This document shows positions 46,101 through 61,100 of a stretch of 64,000 bases of DNA, one piece after another. The position numbers and the translations under genes are program-made. Each line of letters starts with the position of its first letter. Position 1 is the first letter of the stretch. The notes under the pieces are model-generated. The model made no database searches, was not told where the DNA came from, and was given only the letters and a program-made list of their open reading frames with translations. The stretch comes from Struthio camelus (Eukaryota; Chordata; Aves; Struthioniformes; Struthionidae), in the NCBI RefSeq assembly GCF_040807025.1, contig NC_090944.1:5546068-5610067 (forward strand). Reading direction: 5' to 3'.

Positions 46101-49100
46101 TCAGCACCCCTACCACAAGCCCTGCACCCCCAACACAATGCCCCAGATCCCCTCAGAACCCCAAAACAAGGCCCACATCCCCTCAGCAAACCCATTACAA
46201 GACCAGCTCCCCCGACACAAGGCCCACATCCCCTCAGCACCCCCAAAACAAGGCCCAGCAACTCCAACACAACGCCCACCTCCCCTCTGCACTTCCACAA
46301 AAAGCCCAGCAGCCTGCATGACAAGCCCAGCACCTCAAAACAAGCCCCATATTCCCTCAGCACCCCCACAAGAAGGTCCAAATCCCCTCAGCACCCCCAT
46401 GACAAGCCCAGATCCCCTCTGCACTCCCACAAGCCCAAAACAACAAATAATGCCCAGATCCCCTCGGCACACCCATAACAGGCCCAACACCTCCAATACA
46501 AGCCCCAGATCCCCTCCGCACTCGCACAACATGCCCAGCACCCCTAACACAAGCCCAGATCCCCTCAGCACCACTATGACAAGTCCAGCACCCCCAACAC
46601 AATGCCCAGATCCCCTCTGCACCCCCACAACAAAGCCCAGCACTTCAAAAACAATGCCCAGATCCCCTCAGCACCCCTAAAACAAAGCCCAGCAAATCCA
46701 ACACAACGCCCAGCTCCCCTCTGCACTTCCACAAAAAGCCCAGCAGCCTGCATGACAAGCCCAGCACCTCAAAACAAGCCCCATATTCCCTCAGCACCCC
46801 CACAAGAAGGTCCGGATCCCCTCAGCACCCCCATGACAAGCCCAGATGCCCTCTGCACTCCCACAAGCCCAACACAACAAACACACAGCCCAGATCCCCT
46901 CTGCACCCCCATAACAGGCCCAACACCTCCAATACAAGCCCCAGATCCCCTCCGCACCCCCACCACAAGCCCAGCACCCCCAACACAAGCCCAGATCCCC
47001 TCAGCACCACTATGACAAGTCCAGCACCTCAAAAACAATGCCCAGATCCCCTCTGCACCCCCACAACAAAGCCCAACACAACAAACACACAGCCCAGATC
47101 CCCTCAGCACCCCCACAACAAGCCCAGCACCCCCAACACAACGCCCAGATCCCGTTCAGTACCCTCATGACAAGACCAGCACCCCCAACACAACACCCAG
47201 CTCCACTGAGCAGCCCGAAAACAAGCCTCGCACCCCCAACACAACACCCAGATCCCCCAAAACTAGGCCCAGCACCTCCAACACAATGCCCAGCTCCCCT
47301 CTGCACCCCCAAAACAAGCCCAGCCCCCGCAACACAAGCCCAACACCTCAAAAACAAGCCCAGATCCCCTCAACACTCCCACAAGCTCAACACAACAAAC
47401 ACACAGCCCAGATCCCCTCTGCACACCCATAACAGGCCCAACACCTCCAATACAAGCCCCAGATCCCCTCCGCACCCCCACCACAAGCCCAGCACCCCCA
47501 ACACAATGCCCAGATCTCCTCTACACCACGGAAAAAAAGGCCCCGCACCTCGAAAACATGGCCAGATCCCCTCAGCACCCCCACTACAAGCCCCGCACCT
47601 CCAAAACAATGCCCCGGATCACCTCAGCAGCCCCACCACAACGCCCAGATCCCCTCTGCACCCCCAACGCAATGGCCAGATCCCCCCAGCACCCCTACCC
47701 CAAGCCCTGCACCCCCAACACAATGCCCCGATCCCCTCAGCACCCCTACCACAAGCCCTGCACCCCCAACACAATGCCCCAGATCCCCTCAGAACCCCAA
47801 AACAAGGCCCATATCCCCTCAGCAAACCCATTGCAAGACCAGCTCCCCTGACACAAGGCCCACATCCCCTCAGCACCCCCAAAACAAGGCCCAGCAACTC
47901 CAACACAACGCCCAGCTCCCCTCTGCACTTCCACAAAAAGCCCAGCAGCCTGCATGACAAGCCCAGCACCTCAAAACAAGCCCCATATTCCCTCAGCACC
48001 CCCACAAGAAGGTCCAGATCCCCTCAGCACCCCCATGACAAGCCCAGATGCCCTCTGCACTCCCACAAGCCCAACACAACAAACACACAGCCCAGATCCC
48101 CTCTGCACCCCCATAACAGGCCCAACACCTCCAATACAAGCCCCAGATCCCCTCCGCACTCGCACAACATGCCCAGCACCCCTAACACAAGCCCAGATCC
48201 CCTCAGCACCACTATGACAAGTCCAGCACCTCAAAAACAATGCCCAGATCCCCTCTGCACCCCCACAACAAAGCCCAGCACTTCAAAAACAATGCCCAGA
48301 TCCCCTCAGCACCCCCACCACAAGCCCAGCACCCCCAACACAACGCCCAGATCCCTTCAGTACCCTCATGACAAGACTAGCACCCCCAACACAACACCCA
48401 GCTCCACTGAGCAGCCCGAAAACAAGCCTAGCACCCCCAACACAACACCCAGATCCCCCAAAACTAGGCCCAGCACCTCCAACACAATGCCCAGCTCCCC
48501 TCTGCACCCCCAAAACAAGCCCAGCCCCCGCAACACAAGCCCAACACCTCAAAAACAAGCCCAGATCCCCTCAACACTCCCACAAGCTCAACACAACAAA
48601 CACACAGCCCAGATCCCCTCTGCACCCCCATAACAGCCCCAACACCTCCAATACAAGCCCCAGATCCCCTCAGCACCCCCACCACAAGCCCAGCACCCCC
48701 AACACAATGCCCAGATCTCCTCTACACCATGGAAAAAAAGGCCCCGCACCTCGAAAACATGGCCAGATCCCCTCAGCACCCCCACTACAAGCCCCGCACC
48801 TCCAAAACAATGCCCCGGATCACCTCAGCAGCCCCACCACAACGCCCAGATCCCCTCTGCACCCCCAACGCAATGGCCAGATCCCCCCAGCACCCCTACC
48901 CCAAGCCCAGCACCCCCAACACAATGCCCCGATCCCCTCAGCACCCCTACCACAAGCCCTGCACCCCCAACACAATGCCCCAGATCCCCTCAGAACCCCA
49001 AAACAAGGCCCACATCCCCTCAGCAAACCCATTACAAGACCAGCTCCCCCGACACAAGGCCCACATCCCCTCAGCACCCCCAAAACAAGGCCCAGCAACT

Positions 49101-52100
49101 CCAACACAACGCCCACCTCCCCTCTGCACTTCCACAAAAAGCCCAGCAGCCTGCATGACAAGCCCAGCACCTCAAAACAAGCCCCATATTCCCTCAGCAC
49201 CCCCACAAGAAGGTCCAAATCCCCTCAGCACCCCCATGACAAGCCCAGATCCCCTCTGCACTCCCACAAGCCCAAAACAACAAATAATGCCCAGATCCCC
49301 TCGGCACACCCATAACAGGCCCAACACCTCCAATACAAGCCCCAGATCCCCTCCGCACTCGCACAACATGCCCAGCACCCCTAACACAAGCCCAGATCCC
49401 CTCAGCACCACTATGACAAGTCCAGCACCCCCAACACAATGCCCAGATCCCCTCTGCACCCCCACAACAAAGCCCAGCACTTCAAAAACAATGCCCAGAT
49501 CCCCTCAGCACCCCTAAAACAAAGCCCAGCAACTCCAACACAACGCCCAGCTCCCCTCTGCACTTCCACAAAAAGCCCAGCAGCCTGCATGACAAGCCCA
49601 GCACCTCAAAACAAGCCCCATATTCCCTCAGCACCCCCACAAGAAGGTCCGGATCCCCTCAGCACCCCCATGACAAGCCCAGATGCCCTCTGCACTCCCA
49701 CAAGCCCAACACAACAAACACACAGCCCAGATCCCCTCTGCACCCCCATAACAGGCCCAACACCTCCAATACAAGCCCCAGATCCCCTCCGCACCCCCAC
49801 CACAAGCCCAGCACCCCCAACACAATGCCCAGATCTCCTCTACACCACGGAAAAAAAGGCCCCGCACCTCGAAAACATGGCCAGATCCCCTCAGCACCCC
49901 CACTACAAGCGCCGCACCTCCAAAACAATGCCCCGGATCACCTCAGCAGCCCCACCACAACGCCCAGATCCCCTCTGCACCCCCAACGCAATGGCCAGAT
50001 CCCCCCAGCACCCCTACCCCAAGCCCAGCACCCCCAACACAATGCCCCGATCCCCTCAGCACCCCTACCACAAGCCCTGCACCCCCAACACAATGCCCCA
50101 GATCCCCTCAGAACCCCAAAACAAGGCCCACATCCCCTCAGCAAACCCATTGCAAGACCAGCTCCCCCGACACAAGGCCCACATCCCCTCAGCACCCCCA
50201 AAACAAGGCCCAGCAACTCCAACACATCGCCCAGCTCCCCTCTGCACTTCCACAAAAAGCCCAGCAGCCTGCATGACAAGCCCAGCACCTCAAAACAAGC
50301 CCCATATTCCCTCAGCACCCCCACAAGAAGGTCCAAATCCCCTCAGCACCCCCATGACAAGCCCAGATGCCCTCTGCACTCCCACAAGCCCAACACAACA
50401 AACACACAGCCCAGATCCCCTCTGCACCCCCATAACAGGCCCAACACCTCCAGTACAAGCCCCAGATCCCCTCCGCACTGGCACAACACGCCCAGCACCC
50501 CTAACACAAGCCCAGATCCCCTCAGCACCACTATGACAAGTCCAGCACCCCCAACACAAAGCCCAGATCCCCTCTGCACCCCCACAACAAAGCCCAGCAC
50601 TTCAAAAACAATGCCCAGATCCCCTCAGCACCCCTAAAACAAAGCCCAGCAACTCCAACACAACGCCCAGCTCCCCTCTGCACTTCCACAAAAAGCCCAG
50701 CAGCCTGCATGACAAGCCCAGCACCTCAAAACAAGCCCCATATTCCCTCAGCACCCCCACAAGAAGGTCCGGATCCCCTCAGCACCCCCATGACAAGCCC
50801 AGATCCCCTCTGCACTCCCACAAGCCCAACACAACAAACACACAGCCCAGATCCCCTCTGCACACCCATAACAGGCCCAACACCTCCAATACAAGCCCCA
50901 GATCCCCTCCGCACTGGCACAACATGCCCAGCACCCCTAACACAAGCCCAGATCCCCTCAGCACCACTATGACAAGTCCAGCACCTCAAAAACAATGCCC
51001 AGATCCCCTCTGCACCCCCACAACAAAGCCCAGCACCCCAAACACAACGCCCAGATCCCCTCAGCACCCCCACCACAAGCCCAGCACCCCCAACACAACG
51101 CCCAGATCCCTTCAGTACCCTCATGACAAGACTAGCACCCCCAACACAACACCCAGCTCCACTGAGCAGCCCGAAAACAAGCCTAGCACCCCCAACACAA
51201 CACCCAGATCCCCCAAAACTAGGCCCAGCACCTCCAACACAATGCCCAGCTCCCCTCTGCACCCCCAAAACAAGCCCAGCCCCCGCAACACAAGCCCAAC
51301 ACCTCAAAAACAAGCCCCTGATCCCCTCAACACTCCCACAAGCTCAACACAACAAACACACAGCCCAATCCCCTCTGCACCCCCATAACAGGCCCAACAC
51401 CTCCAATACAAGCCCCAGATCCCCTCCGCACTCGCACAACGCGCCCAGCACCCCCAACACAATGCCCAGATCCGCTCAGCACCACTATGACAAGTCCAGC
51501 ACCCCCAACACAAGGCCCTGATCCCCTCGGCACCCCCACAACAAAGCCCAGCACCCCAAACACAAAGCCCAGATCCCCTCAGCATCCCCACCACAAGCCC
51601 AGCAGTCCAAAAACAACACCCAGCACCCCCAACACAATGCCCCGATCCCCTCAGCACCCCCAACACAATGCCCAGATCCCCTCAGCACCCCCACCACAAG
51701 GCCCTGATCCCCTCTGCACTCCCAAAACACATCCAGCACCTCGAAAACAAGCCGCTGATCCCCTCACTACCCCCAATACAAGGCCCCGTTCTCCTGAGCA
51801 CCCCCACCACAACGCCCAGATCCCCTCTGCACCCCCACCACAAGCCCAGCACCCCCAACACAATGCCCAGATTTCCTCTGCACCACGGAAAAAAAGGCCC
51901 AGCACCTCGAAAACATGGCCAGATCCCCTCAGCACCCCCACTACAAGCCCCGCACCTCCAAAACAATGCCCCGATCACCTCAGCAGCTGCACCACAAGCC
52001 CTGCACCCCCAACGCAATGCCCAGATCCCCTCAGCACCCCTACCACAAGCCCTGCACCCCCAACACAATGCCCCGATCCCCTCAGCAACCCCAAAACAAG

Positions 52101-55100
52101 GTCCAGATCCCCTCAGCAAACCCATTACAAGACCAGCTCCCCTGACACAAGGCCCACATCCCCTCAGCACCCCCAAAACAAGGCCCAGCAACTCCAACAC
52201 AACGCCCAGCTCCCCTCTGCACTTCCACAAAAAGCCCAGCAGCCTGCATGACAAGCCCAGCACCTCAAAACAAGCCCCATATTCCCTCAGCACCCCCACA
52301 AGAAGGTCCGGATCCCCTCAGCACCCCCATGACAAGCCCAGATGCCCTCTGCACTCCCACAAGCCCAACACAACAAACACACAGCCCAGATCCCCTCTGC
52401 ACCCCCATAACAGGCCCAACACCTCCAATACAAGCCCCAGATCCCCTCCGCACTGGCACAACACGCCCAGCACCCCTAACACAAGCCCAGATCCCCTCAG
52501 CACCACTATGACAAGTCCAGCACCTCAAAAACAATGCCCAGATCCCCTCTGCACCCCCACAACAAAGCCCAACACAACAAACACACAGCCCAGATCCCCT
52601 CAGCACCCCCACCACAAGCCCAGCACCCCCAACACAACGCCCAGATCCCTTCAGTACCCTCATGACAAGACCAGCACCCCCAACACAACACCCAGCTCCA
52701 CTGAGCAGCCCGAAAACAAGCCTAGCACCCCCAACACAACACCCAGATCCCCCAAAACTAGGCCCAGCACCTCCAACACAATGCCCAGCTCCCCTCTGCA
52801 CCCCCAAAACAAGCCCAGCCCCCGCAACACAAGCCCAACACCTCAAAAACAAGCCCCTGATCCCCTCAACACTCCCACAAGCTCAACACAACAAACACAC
52901 AGCCCAATCCCCTCTGCACCCCCATAACAGGCCCAACACCTCCAATACAAGCCCCAGATCCCCTCCGCACTCGCACAACGCGCCCAGCACCCCCAACACA
53001 ATGCCCAGATCCGCTCAGCACCACTATGACAAGTCCAGCACCCCCAACACAAGGCCCTGATCCCCTCGGCACCCCCACAACAAAGCCCAGCACCCCAAAC
53101 ACAAAGCCCAGATCCCCTCAGCATCCCCACCACAAGCCCAGCAGTCCAAAAACAACACCCAGCACCCCCAACACAATGCCCCGATCCCCTCAGCACCCCC
53201 AACACAATGCCCAGATCCCCTCAGCACCCCCACCACAAGGCCCTGATCCCCTCTGCACTCCCAAAACACATCCAGCACCTCGAAAACAAGCCGCTGATCC
53301 CCTCAGTACCCCCAATACAAGGCCCCGTTCTCCTGAGCACCCCCACCACAACGCCCAGATCCCCTCTGCACCCCCACCACAAGCCCAGCACCCCCAACAC
53401 AATGCCCAGATTTCCTCTGCACCACGGAAAAAAAGGCCCAGCACCTCGAAAACATGGCCAGATCCCCTCAGCACCCCCACTACAAGCCCCGCACCTCCAA
53501 AACAATGCCCCGATCACCTCAGCAGCTGCACCACAAGCCCTGCACCCCCAACGCAATGCCCAGATCCCCTCAGCACCCCTACCACAAGCCCTGCACCCCC
53601 AACACAATGCCCCGATCCCCTCAGCAACCCCAAAACAAGGCCCAGATCCCCTCAGCAAACCCATGACAAGACCAGCTCCCCCGACACAAGGCCCACATCC
53701 CCTCAGCACCCCCAAAACAAGGCCCAGCAACTCCAACACAACGCCCAGCTCCCCTCTGCACTTCCACAAAAAGCCCAGCAGCCTGCATGACAAGCCCAGC
53801 ACCTCAAAACAAGCCCCATATTCCCTCAGCACCCCCACAAGAAGGTCCAGATCCCCTCAGCACCCCCATGACAAGCCCAGATCCCCTCTGCACTCCCACA
53901 AGCCCAACACAACAAACACACAGCCCAGATCCCCTCTGCACCCCCATAACAGGCCCAACACCTCCAATACAAGCCCCAGATCCCCTCCGCACTGGCACAA
54001 CACGCCCAGCACCCCTAACACAAGCCCAGATCCCCTCAGCACCACTATGACAAGTCCAGCACCTCAAAAACAATGCCCAGATCCCCTCTGCACCCCCACA
54101 ACAAAGCCCAGCACTTCAAAAACAATGCCCAGATCCCCTCAGCACCCCCACCACAAGCCCAGCACCCCCAACACAACGCCCAGATCCCTTCAGTACCCTC
54201 ATGACAAGACTAGCACCCCCAACACAACACCCAGCTCCACTGAGCAGCCCGAAAACAAGCCTAGCACCCCCAACACAACACCCAGATCCCCCAAAACTAG
54301 GCCCAGCACCTCCAACACAATGCCCAGCTCCCCTCTGCACCCCCAAAACAAGCCCAGCCCCCGCAACACAAGCCCAACACCTCAAAAACAAGCCCAGATC
54401 CCCTCAACACTCCCACAAGCTCAACACAACAAACACACAGCCCAGATCCCCTCTGCACCCCCATAACAGGCCCAACACCTCCAATACAAGCCCCAGATCC
54501 CCTCAGCACCCCCACCACAAGCCCAGCACCCCCAACACAATGCCCAGATCTCCTCTACACCACGGAAAAAAAGGCCCCGCACCTCGAAAACATGACCAGA
54601 TCCCCTCAGCACCCCCACTACAAGCCCCGCACCTCCAAAACAATGCCCCGGATCACCTCAGCAGCCCCACCACAACGCCCAGATCCCCTCTGCACCCCCA
54701 ACGCAATGGCCAGATCCCCCCAGCACCCCTACCCCAAGCCCAGCACCCCCAACACAATGCCCCAATCCCCTCAGCACCCCTACCACAAGCCCTGCACCCC
54801 CAACACAATGCCCCAGATCCCCTCAGAACCCCAAAACAAGGCCCACATCCCCTCAGCAAACCCATTACAAGACCAGCTCCCCCGACACAAGGCCCACATC
54901 CCCTCAGCACCCCCAAAACAAGGCCCAGCAACTCCAACACAACGCCCAGCTCCCCTCTGCACTTCCACAAAAAGCCCAGCAGCCTGCATGACAAGCCCAG
55001 CACCTCAAAACAAGCCCCATATTCCCTCAGCACCCCCACAAGAAGGTCCAAATCCCCTCAGCACCCCCATGACAAGCCCAGATCCCCTCTGCACTCCCAC

Positions 55101-58100
55101 AAGCCCAAAACAACAAATAATGCCCAGATCCCCTCGGCACACCCATAACAGGCCCAACACCTCCAATACAAGCCCCAGATCCCCTCCGCACTGGCACAAC
55201 ACGCCCAGCACCCCTAACACAAGCCCAGATCCCCTCAGCACCACTATGACAAGTCCAGCACCCCCAACACAATGCCCAGATCCCCTCTGCACCCCCACAA
55301 CAAAGCCCAGCACTTCAAAAACAATGCCCAGATCCCCTCAGCACCCCTAAAACAAAGCCCAGCAACTCCAACACAACGCCCAGCTCCCCTCTGCACTTCC
55401 ACAAAAAGCCCAGCAGCCTGCATGACAAGCCCAGCACCTCAAAACAAGCCCCATATTCCCTCAGCACCCCCACAAGAAGGTCCGGATCCCCTCAGCACCC
55501 CCATGACAAGCCCAGATGCCCTCTGCACTCCCACAAGCCCAACACAACAAACACACAGCCCAGATCCCCTCTGCACACCCATAACAGGCCCAACACCTCC
55601 AATACAAGCCCCAGATCCCCTCCACACTCGCACAACACGCCCAGCACCCCTAACACAAGCCCAGATCCCCTCAGCACCACTATGACAAGTCCAGCACCTC
55701 AAAAACAATGCCCAGATCCCCTCTGCACCCCCACAACAAAGCCCAACACAACAAACACACAGCCCAGATCCCCTCAGCACCCCCACCACAAGCCCAGCAC
55801 CCCCAACACAACGCCCAGATCCCGTTCAGTACCCTCATGACAAGACCAGTACCCCCAACACAACACCCAGCTCCACTGAGCAGCCCGAAAACAAGCCTAG
55901 CACCCCCAACACAACACCCAGATCCCCCAAAACTAGGCCCAGCACCTCCAACACAATGCCCAGCTCCCCTCTGCACCCCCAAAACAAGCCCAGCCCCCGC
56001 AACACAAGCCCAACACCTCAAAAACAAGCCCAGATCCCCTCAACACTCCCACAAGCTCAACACAACAAACACACAGCCCAGATCCCCTCTGCACACCCAT
56101 AACAGGCCCAACACCTCCAATACAAGCCCCAGATCCCCTCCGCACTGGCACAACACGCCCAGCACCCCTAACACAAGCCCAGATCCCCTCAGCACCACTA
56201 TGACAAGTCCAGCACCCCCAACACAATGCCCAGATCCCCTCTGCACCCCCACAACAAAGCCCAGCACCCCAAACACAAAGCCCAGATCCCCTCAGCATCC
56301 CCACCACAAGCCCAGCAGTCCAAAAACAACACCCAGCACCCCCAACACAATGCCCCGATCCCCTCAGCACCCCCAACACAATGCCCAGATCCCCTCAGCA
56401 CCCCCACCACAAGGCCCTGATCCCCTCTGCACTCCCAAAACACATCCAGCACCTCGAAAACAAGCCGCTGATCCCCTCAGTACCCCCAATACAAGGCCCC
56501 GTTCTCCTGAGCACCCCCACCACAACGCCCAGATCCCCTCTGCACCCCCACCACAAGCCCAGCACCCCCAACACAATGCCCAGATTTCCTCTGCACCACG
56601 GAAAAAAAGGCCCAGCACCTCGAAAACATGGCCAGATCCCCTCAGCACCCCCACTACAAGCCCCGCACCTCCAAAACAATGCCCCGATCACCTCAGAAGC
56701 CCCACCACAAGCCCTGCACCCCCAACGCAATGCCCAGATCCCCTCAGCACCCCTACCACAAGCCCTGCACCCCCAACACAATGCCCCGATCCCCTCAGCA
56801 ACCCCAAAACAAGGCCCACATCCCCTCAGCAAACCCATGACAAGACCAGCTCCCCCGACACAAGGCCCACATCCCCTCAGCACCCCCAAAACAAGGCCCA
56901 GCAACTCCAACACAACGCCCAGCTCCCCTCTGCACTTCCACAAAAAGCCCAGCAGCCTGCATGACAAGCCCAGCACCTCAAAACAAGCCCCATATTCCCT
57001 CAGCACCCCCACAAGAAGGTCCAGATCCCCTCAGCACCCCCATGACAAGCCCAGATGCCCTCTGCACTCCCACAAGCCCAACACAACAAACACACAGCCC
57101 AGATCCCCTCTGCACACCCATAACAGGCCCAACACCTCCAATACAAGCCCCAGATCCCCTCCGCACTGGCACAACACGCCCAGCACCCCTAACACAAGCC
57201 CAGATCCCCTCAGCACCACTATGACAAGTCCAGCACCTCAAAAACAATGCCCAGATCCCCTCTGCACCCCCACAACAAAGCCCAGCACTTCAAAAACAAT
57301 GCCCAGATGCCCTCAGCACCCCCACCACAAGCCCAGCACCCCCAACACAACGCCCAGATCCCTTCAGTACCCTCATGACAAGACTAGCACCCCCAACACA
57401 ACACCCAGCTCCACTGAGCAGCCCGAAAACAAGCCTAGCACCCCCAACACAACACCCAGATCCCCCAAAACTAGGCCCAGCACCTCCAACACAATGCCCA
57501 GCTCCCCTCTGCACCCCCAAAACAAGCCCAGCCCCCGCAACACAAGCCCAACACCTCAAAAACAAGCCCAGATCCCCTCAACACTCCCACAAGCTCAACA
57601 CAACAAACACACAGCCCAGATCCCCTCTGCACCCCCATAACAGGCCCAACACCTCCAATACAAGCCCCAGATCCCCTCAGCACCCCCACCACAAGCCCAG
57701 CACCCCCAACAGAAGGCCCAGATCTCCTCTACACCACGGAAAAAAAGGCCCCGCACCTCGAAAACATGACCAGATCCCCTCAGCACCCCCACTACAAGCC
57801 CCGCACCTCCAAAACAATGCCCCGGATCACCTCAGCAGCCCCACCACAACGCCCAGATCCCCTCTGCACCCCCAACGCAATGGCCAGATCCCCCCAGCAC
57901 CCCTACCCCAAGCCCAGCACCCCCAACACAATGCCCCGATCCCCTCAGCAACCCTACCACAAGCCCTGCACCCCCAACACAATGCCCCAGATCCCCTCAG
58001 AACCCCAAAACAAGGCCCACATCCCCTCAGCAAACCCATTACAAGACCAGCTCCCCCGACACAAGGCCCACATCCCCTCAGCACCCCCAAAACAAGGCCC

Positions 58101-61100
58101 AGCAACTCCAACACAACGCCCACCTCCCCTCTGCACTTCCACAAAAAGCCCAGCAGCCTGCATGACAAGCCCAGCACCTCAAAACAAGCCCCATATTCCC
58201 TCAGCACCCCCACAAGAAGGTCCAAATCCCCTCAGCACCCCCATGACAAGCCCAGATCCCCTCTGCACTCCCACAAGCCCAAAACAACAAATAATGCCCA
58301 GATCCCCTCGGCACACCCATAACAGGCCCAACACCTCCAATACAAGCCCCAGATCCCCTCCGCACTGGCACAACACGCCCAGCACCCCTAACACAAGCCC
58401 AGATCCCCTCAGCACCACTATGACAAGTCCAGCACCCCCAACACAATGCCCAGATCCCCTCTGCACCCCCACAAAAAAGCCCAGCACTTCAAAAACAATG
58501 CCCAGATCCCCTCAGCACCCCTAAAACAAAGCCCAGCAACTCCAACACAACGCCCAGCTCCCCTCTGCACTTCCACAAAAAGCCCAGCAGCCTGCATGAC
58601 AAGCCCAGCACCTCAAAACAAGCCCCATATTCCCTCAGCACCCCCACAAGAAGGTCCGGATCCCCTCAGCACCCCCATGACAAGCCCAGATGCCCTCTGC
58701 ACTCCCACAAGCCCAACACAACAAACACACAGCCCAGATCCCCTCTGCACACCCATAACAGGCCCAACACCTCCAATACAAGCCCCAGATCCCCTCCGCA
58801 CTGGCACAACACGCCCAGCACCCCTAACACAAGCCCAGATCCCCTCAGCACCACTATGACAAGTCCAGCACCCCCAACACAATGCCCAGATCCCCTCTGC
58901 ACCCCCACAACAAAGCCCAGCACCCCCAACACAACGCCCAGATCCCCTCAGCACCCCCACCACAAGCCCAGCACCCCAAACACAATGCCCAGATCCCTTC
59001 AGTACCCTCATGACAAGACTAGCACCCCCAACACAACACCCAGCTCCACTGAGCAGCCCGAAAACAAGCCTAGCACCCCCAACACAACACCCAGATCCCC
59101 CAAAACTAGGCCCAGCACCTCCAACACAACGCCCAGATCCCCTCTGCACCCCCAACACAATGGCCAGATCCCCCCAGCACCCCCACCACAAGCCCAGCAC
59201 CCCCAACACAACGCCCAGATCCCTTCAGTACCCTCATGACAAGACTAGCACCCCCAACACAACACCCAGCTCCACTGAGCAGCCCGAAAACAAGCCTAGC
59301 ACCCCCAACACAACACCCAGATCCCCCAAAACTAGGCCCAGCACCTCCAACACAATGCCCAGCTCCCCTCTGCACCCCCAAAACAAGCCCAGCACCCGCA
59401 ACACAAGCCCAACACCTCAAAAACAAGCCCCTGATCCCCTCAACACTCCCACAAGCTCAACACAACAAACACACAGCCCAATCCCCTCTGCACACCCATA
59501 ACAGGCCCAACACCTCCAATACAAGCCCCAGATCCCCTCCGCACTCGCACAACACGCCCAACACCCCTAACACAATGCCCAGATCCGCTCAGCACCACTA
59601 TGACAAGTCCAGCACCCCCAACACAAGGCCCTGATCCCCTCGGCACCCCCACAACAAAGCCCAGCACCCCAAACACAAAGCCCAGATCCCCTCAGCATCC
59701 CCACCACAAGCCCAGCAGTCCAAAAACAACACCCAGTACCCCCAACACAATGCCCCGATCCCCTCAGCACCCCCAACACAATGCCCAGATCCCCTCAGCA
59801 CCCCCACCACAAGGCCCTGATCCCCTCTGCACTCCCAAAACACATCCAGCACCTCGAAAACAAGCCGCTGATCCCCTCAGTACCCCCAATACAAGGCCCC
59901 GTTCTCCTGAGCACCCCCACCACAACGCCCAGATCCCCTCTGCACCCCCACCACAAGCCCAGCACCCCCAACACAATGCCCAGATTTCCTCTGCACCACG
60001 GAAAAAAAGGCCCAGCACCTCGAAAACATGGCCAGATCCCCTCAGCACCCCCACTACAAGCCCCGCACCTCCAAAACAATGCCCCGATCACCTCAGCAGC
60101 CGCACCAGAAGCCCTGCACCCCCAACACAATGCCCAGATCCCCTCAGCACCCCTACCACAAGCCCTGCACCCCCAACACAATGCCCCGATCCCCTCAGCA
60201 ACCCCAAAACAAGGCCCAGATCCCCTCAGCAAACCCATGACAAGACCAGCTCCCCCGACACAAGGCCCACATCCCCTCAGCACCCCCAAAACAAGGCCCA
60301 GCAACTCCAACACAACGCCCAGCTCCCCTCTGCACTTCCACAAAAAGCCCAGCAGCCTGCATGACAAGCCCAGCACCTCAAAACAAGCCCCATATTCCCT
60401 CAGCACCCCCACAAGAAGGTCCAGATCCCCTCAGCACCCCCATGACAAGCCCAGATGCCCTCTGCACTCCCACAAGCCCAACACAACAAACACACAGCCC
60501 AGATCCCCTCTGCACCCCCATAACAGGCCCAACACCTCCAATACAAGCCCCAGATCCCCTCCGCACTGGCACAACACGCCCAGCACCCCTAACACAAGCC
60601 CAGATCCCCTCAGCACCACTATGACAAGTCCAGCACCTCAAAAACAATGCCCAGATCCCCTCTGCACCCCCACAACAAAGCCCAACACAACAAACACACA
60701 GCCCAGATCCCCTCAGCACCCCCACAACAAGCCCAGCACCCCCAACACAACGCCCAGATCCCTTCAGTACCCTCATGACAAGACCAGCACCCCCAACACA
60801 ACACCCAGCTCCACTGAGCAGCCCGAAAACAAGCCTAGCACCCCCAACACAACACCCAGATCCCCCAAAACTAGGCCCAGCACCTCCAACACAACGCCCA
60901 GATCCCCTCTGCACCCCCAACACAATGGCCAGATCCCCCCAGCACCCCCACCACAAGCCCAGCACCCCCAACACAACGCCCAGATCCCTTCAGTACCCTC
61001 ATGACAAGACTAGCACCCCCAACACAACACCCAGCTCCACTGAGCAGCCCGAAAACAAGCCTAGCACCCCCAACACAACGCCCAGATCCCCCAAAACTAG

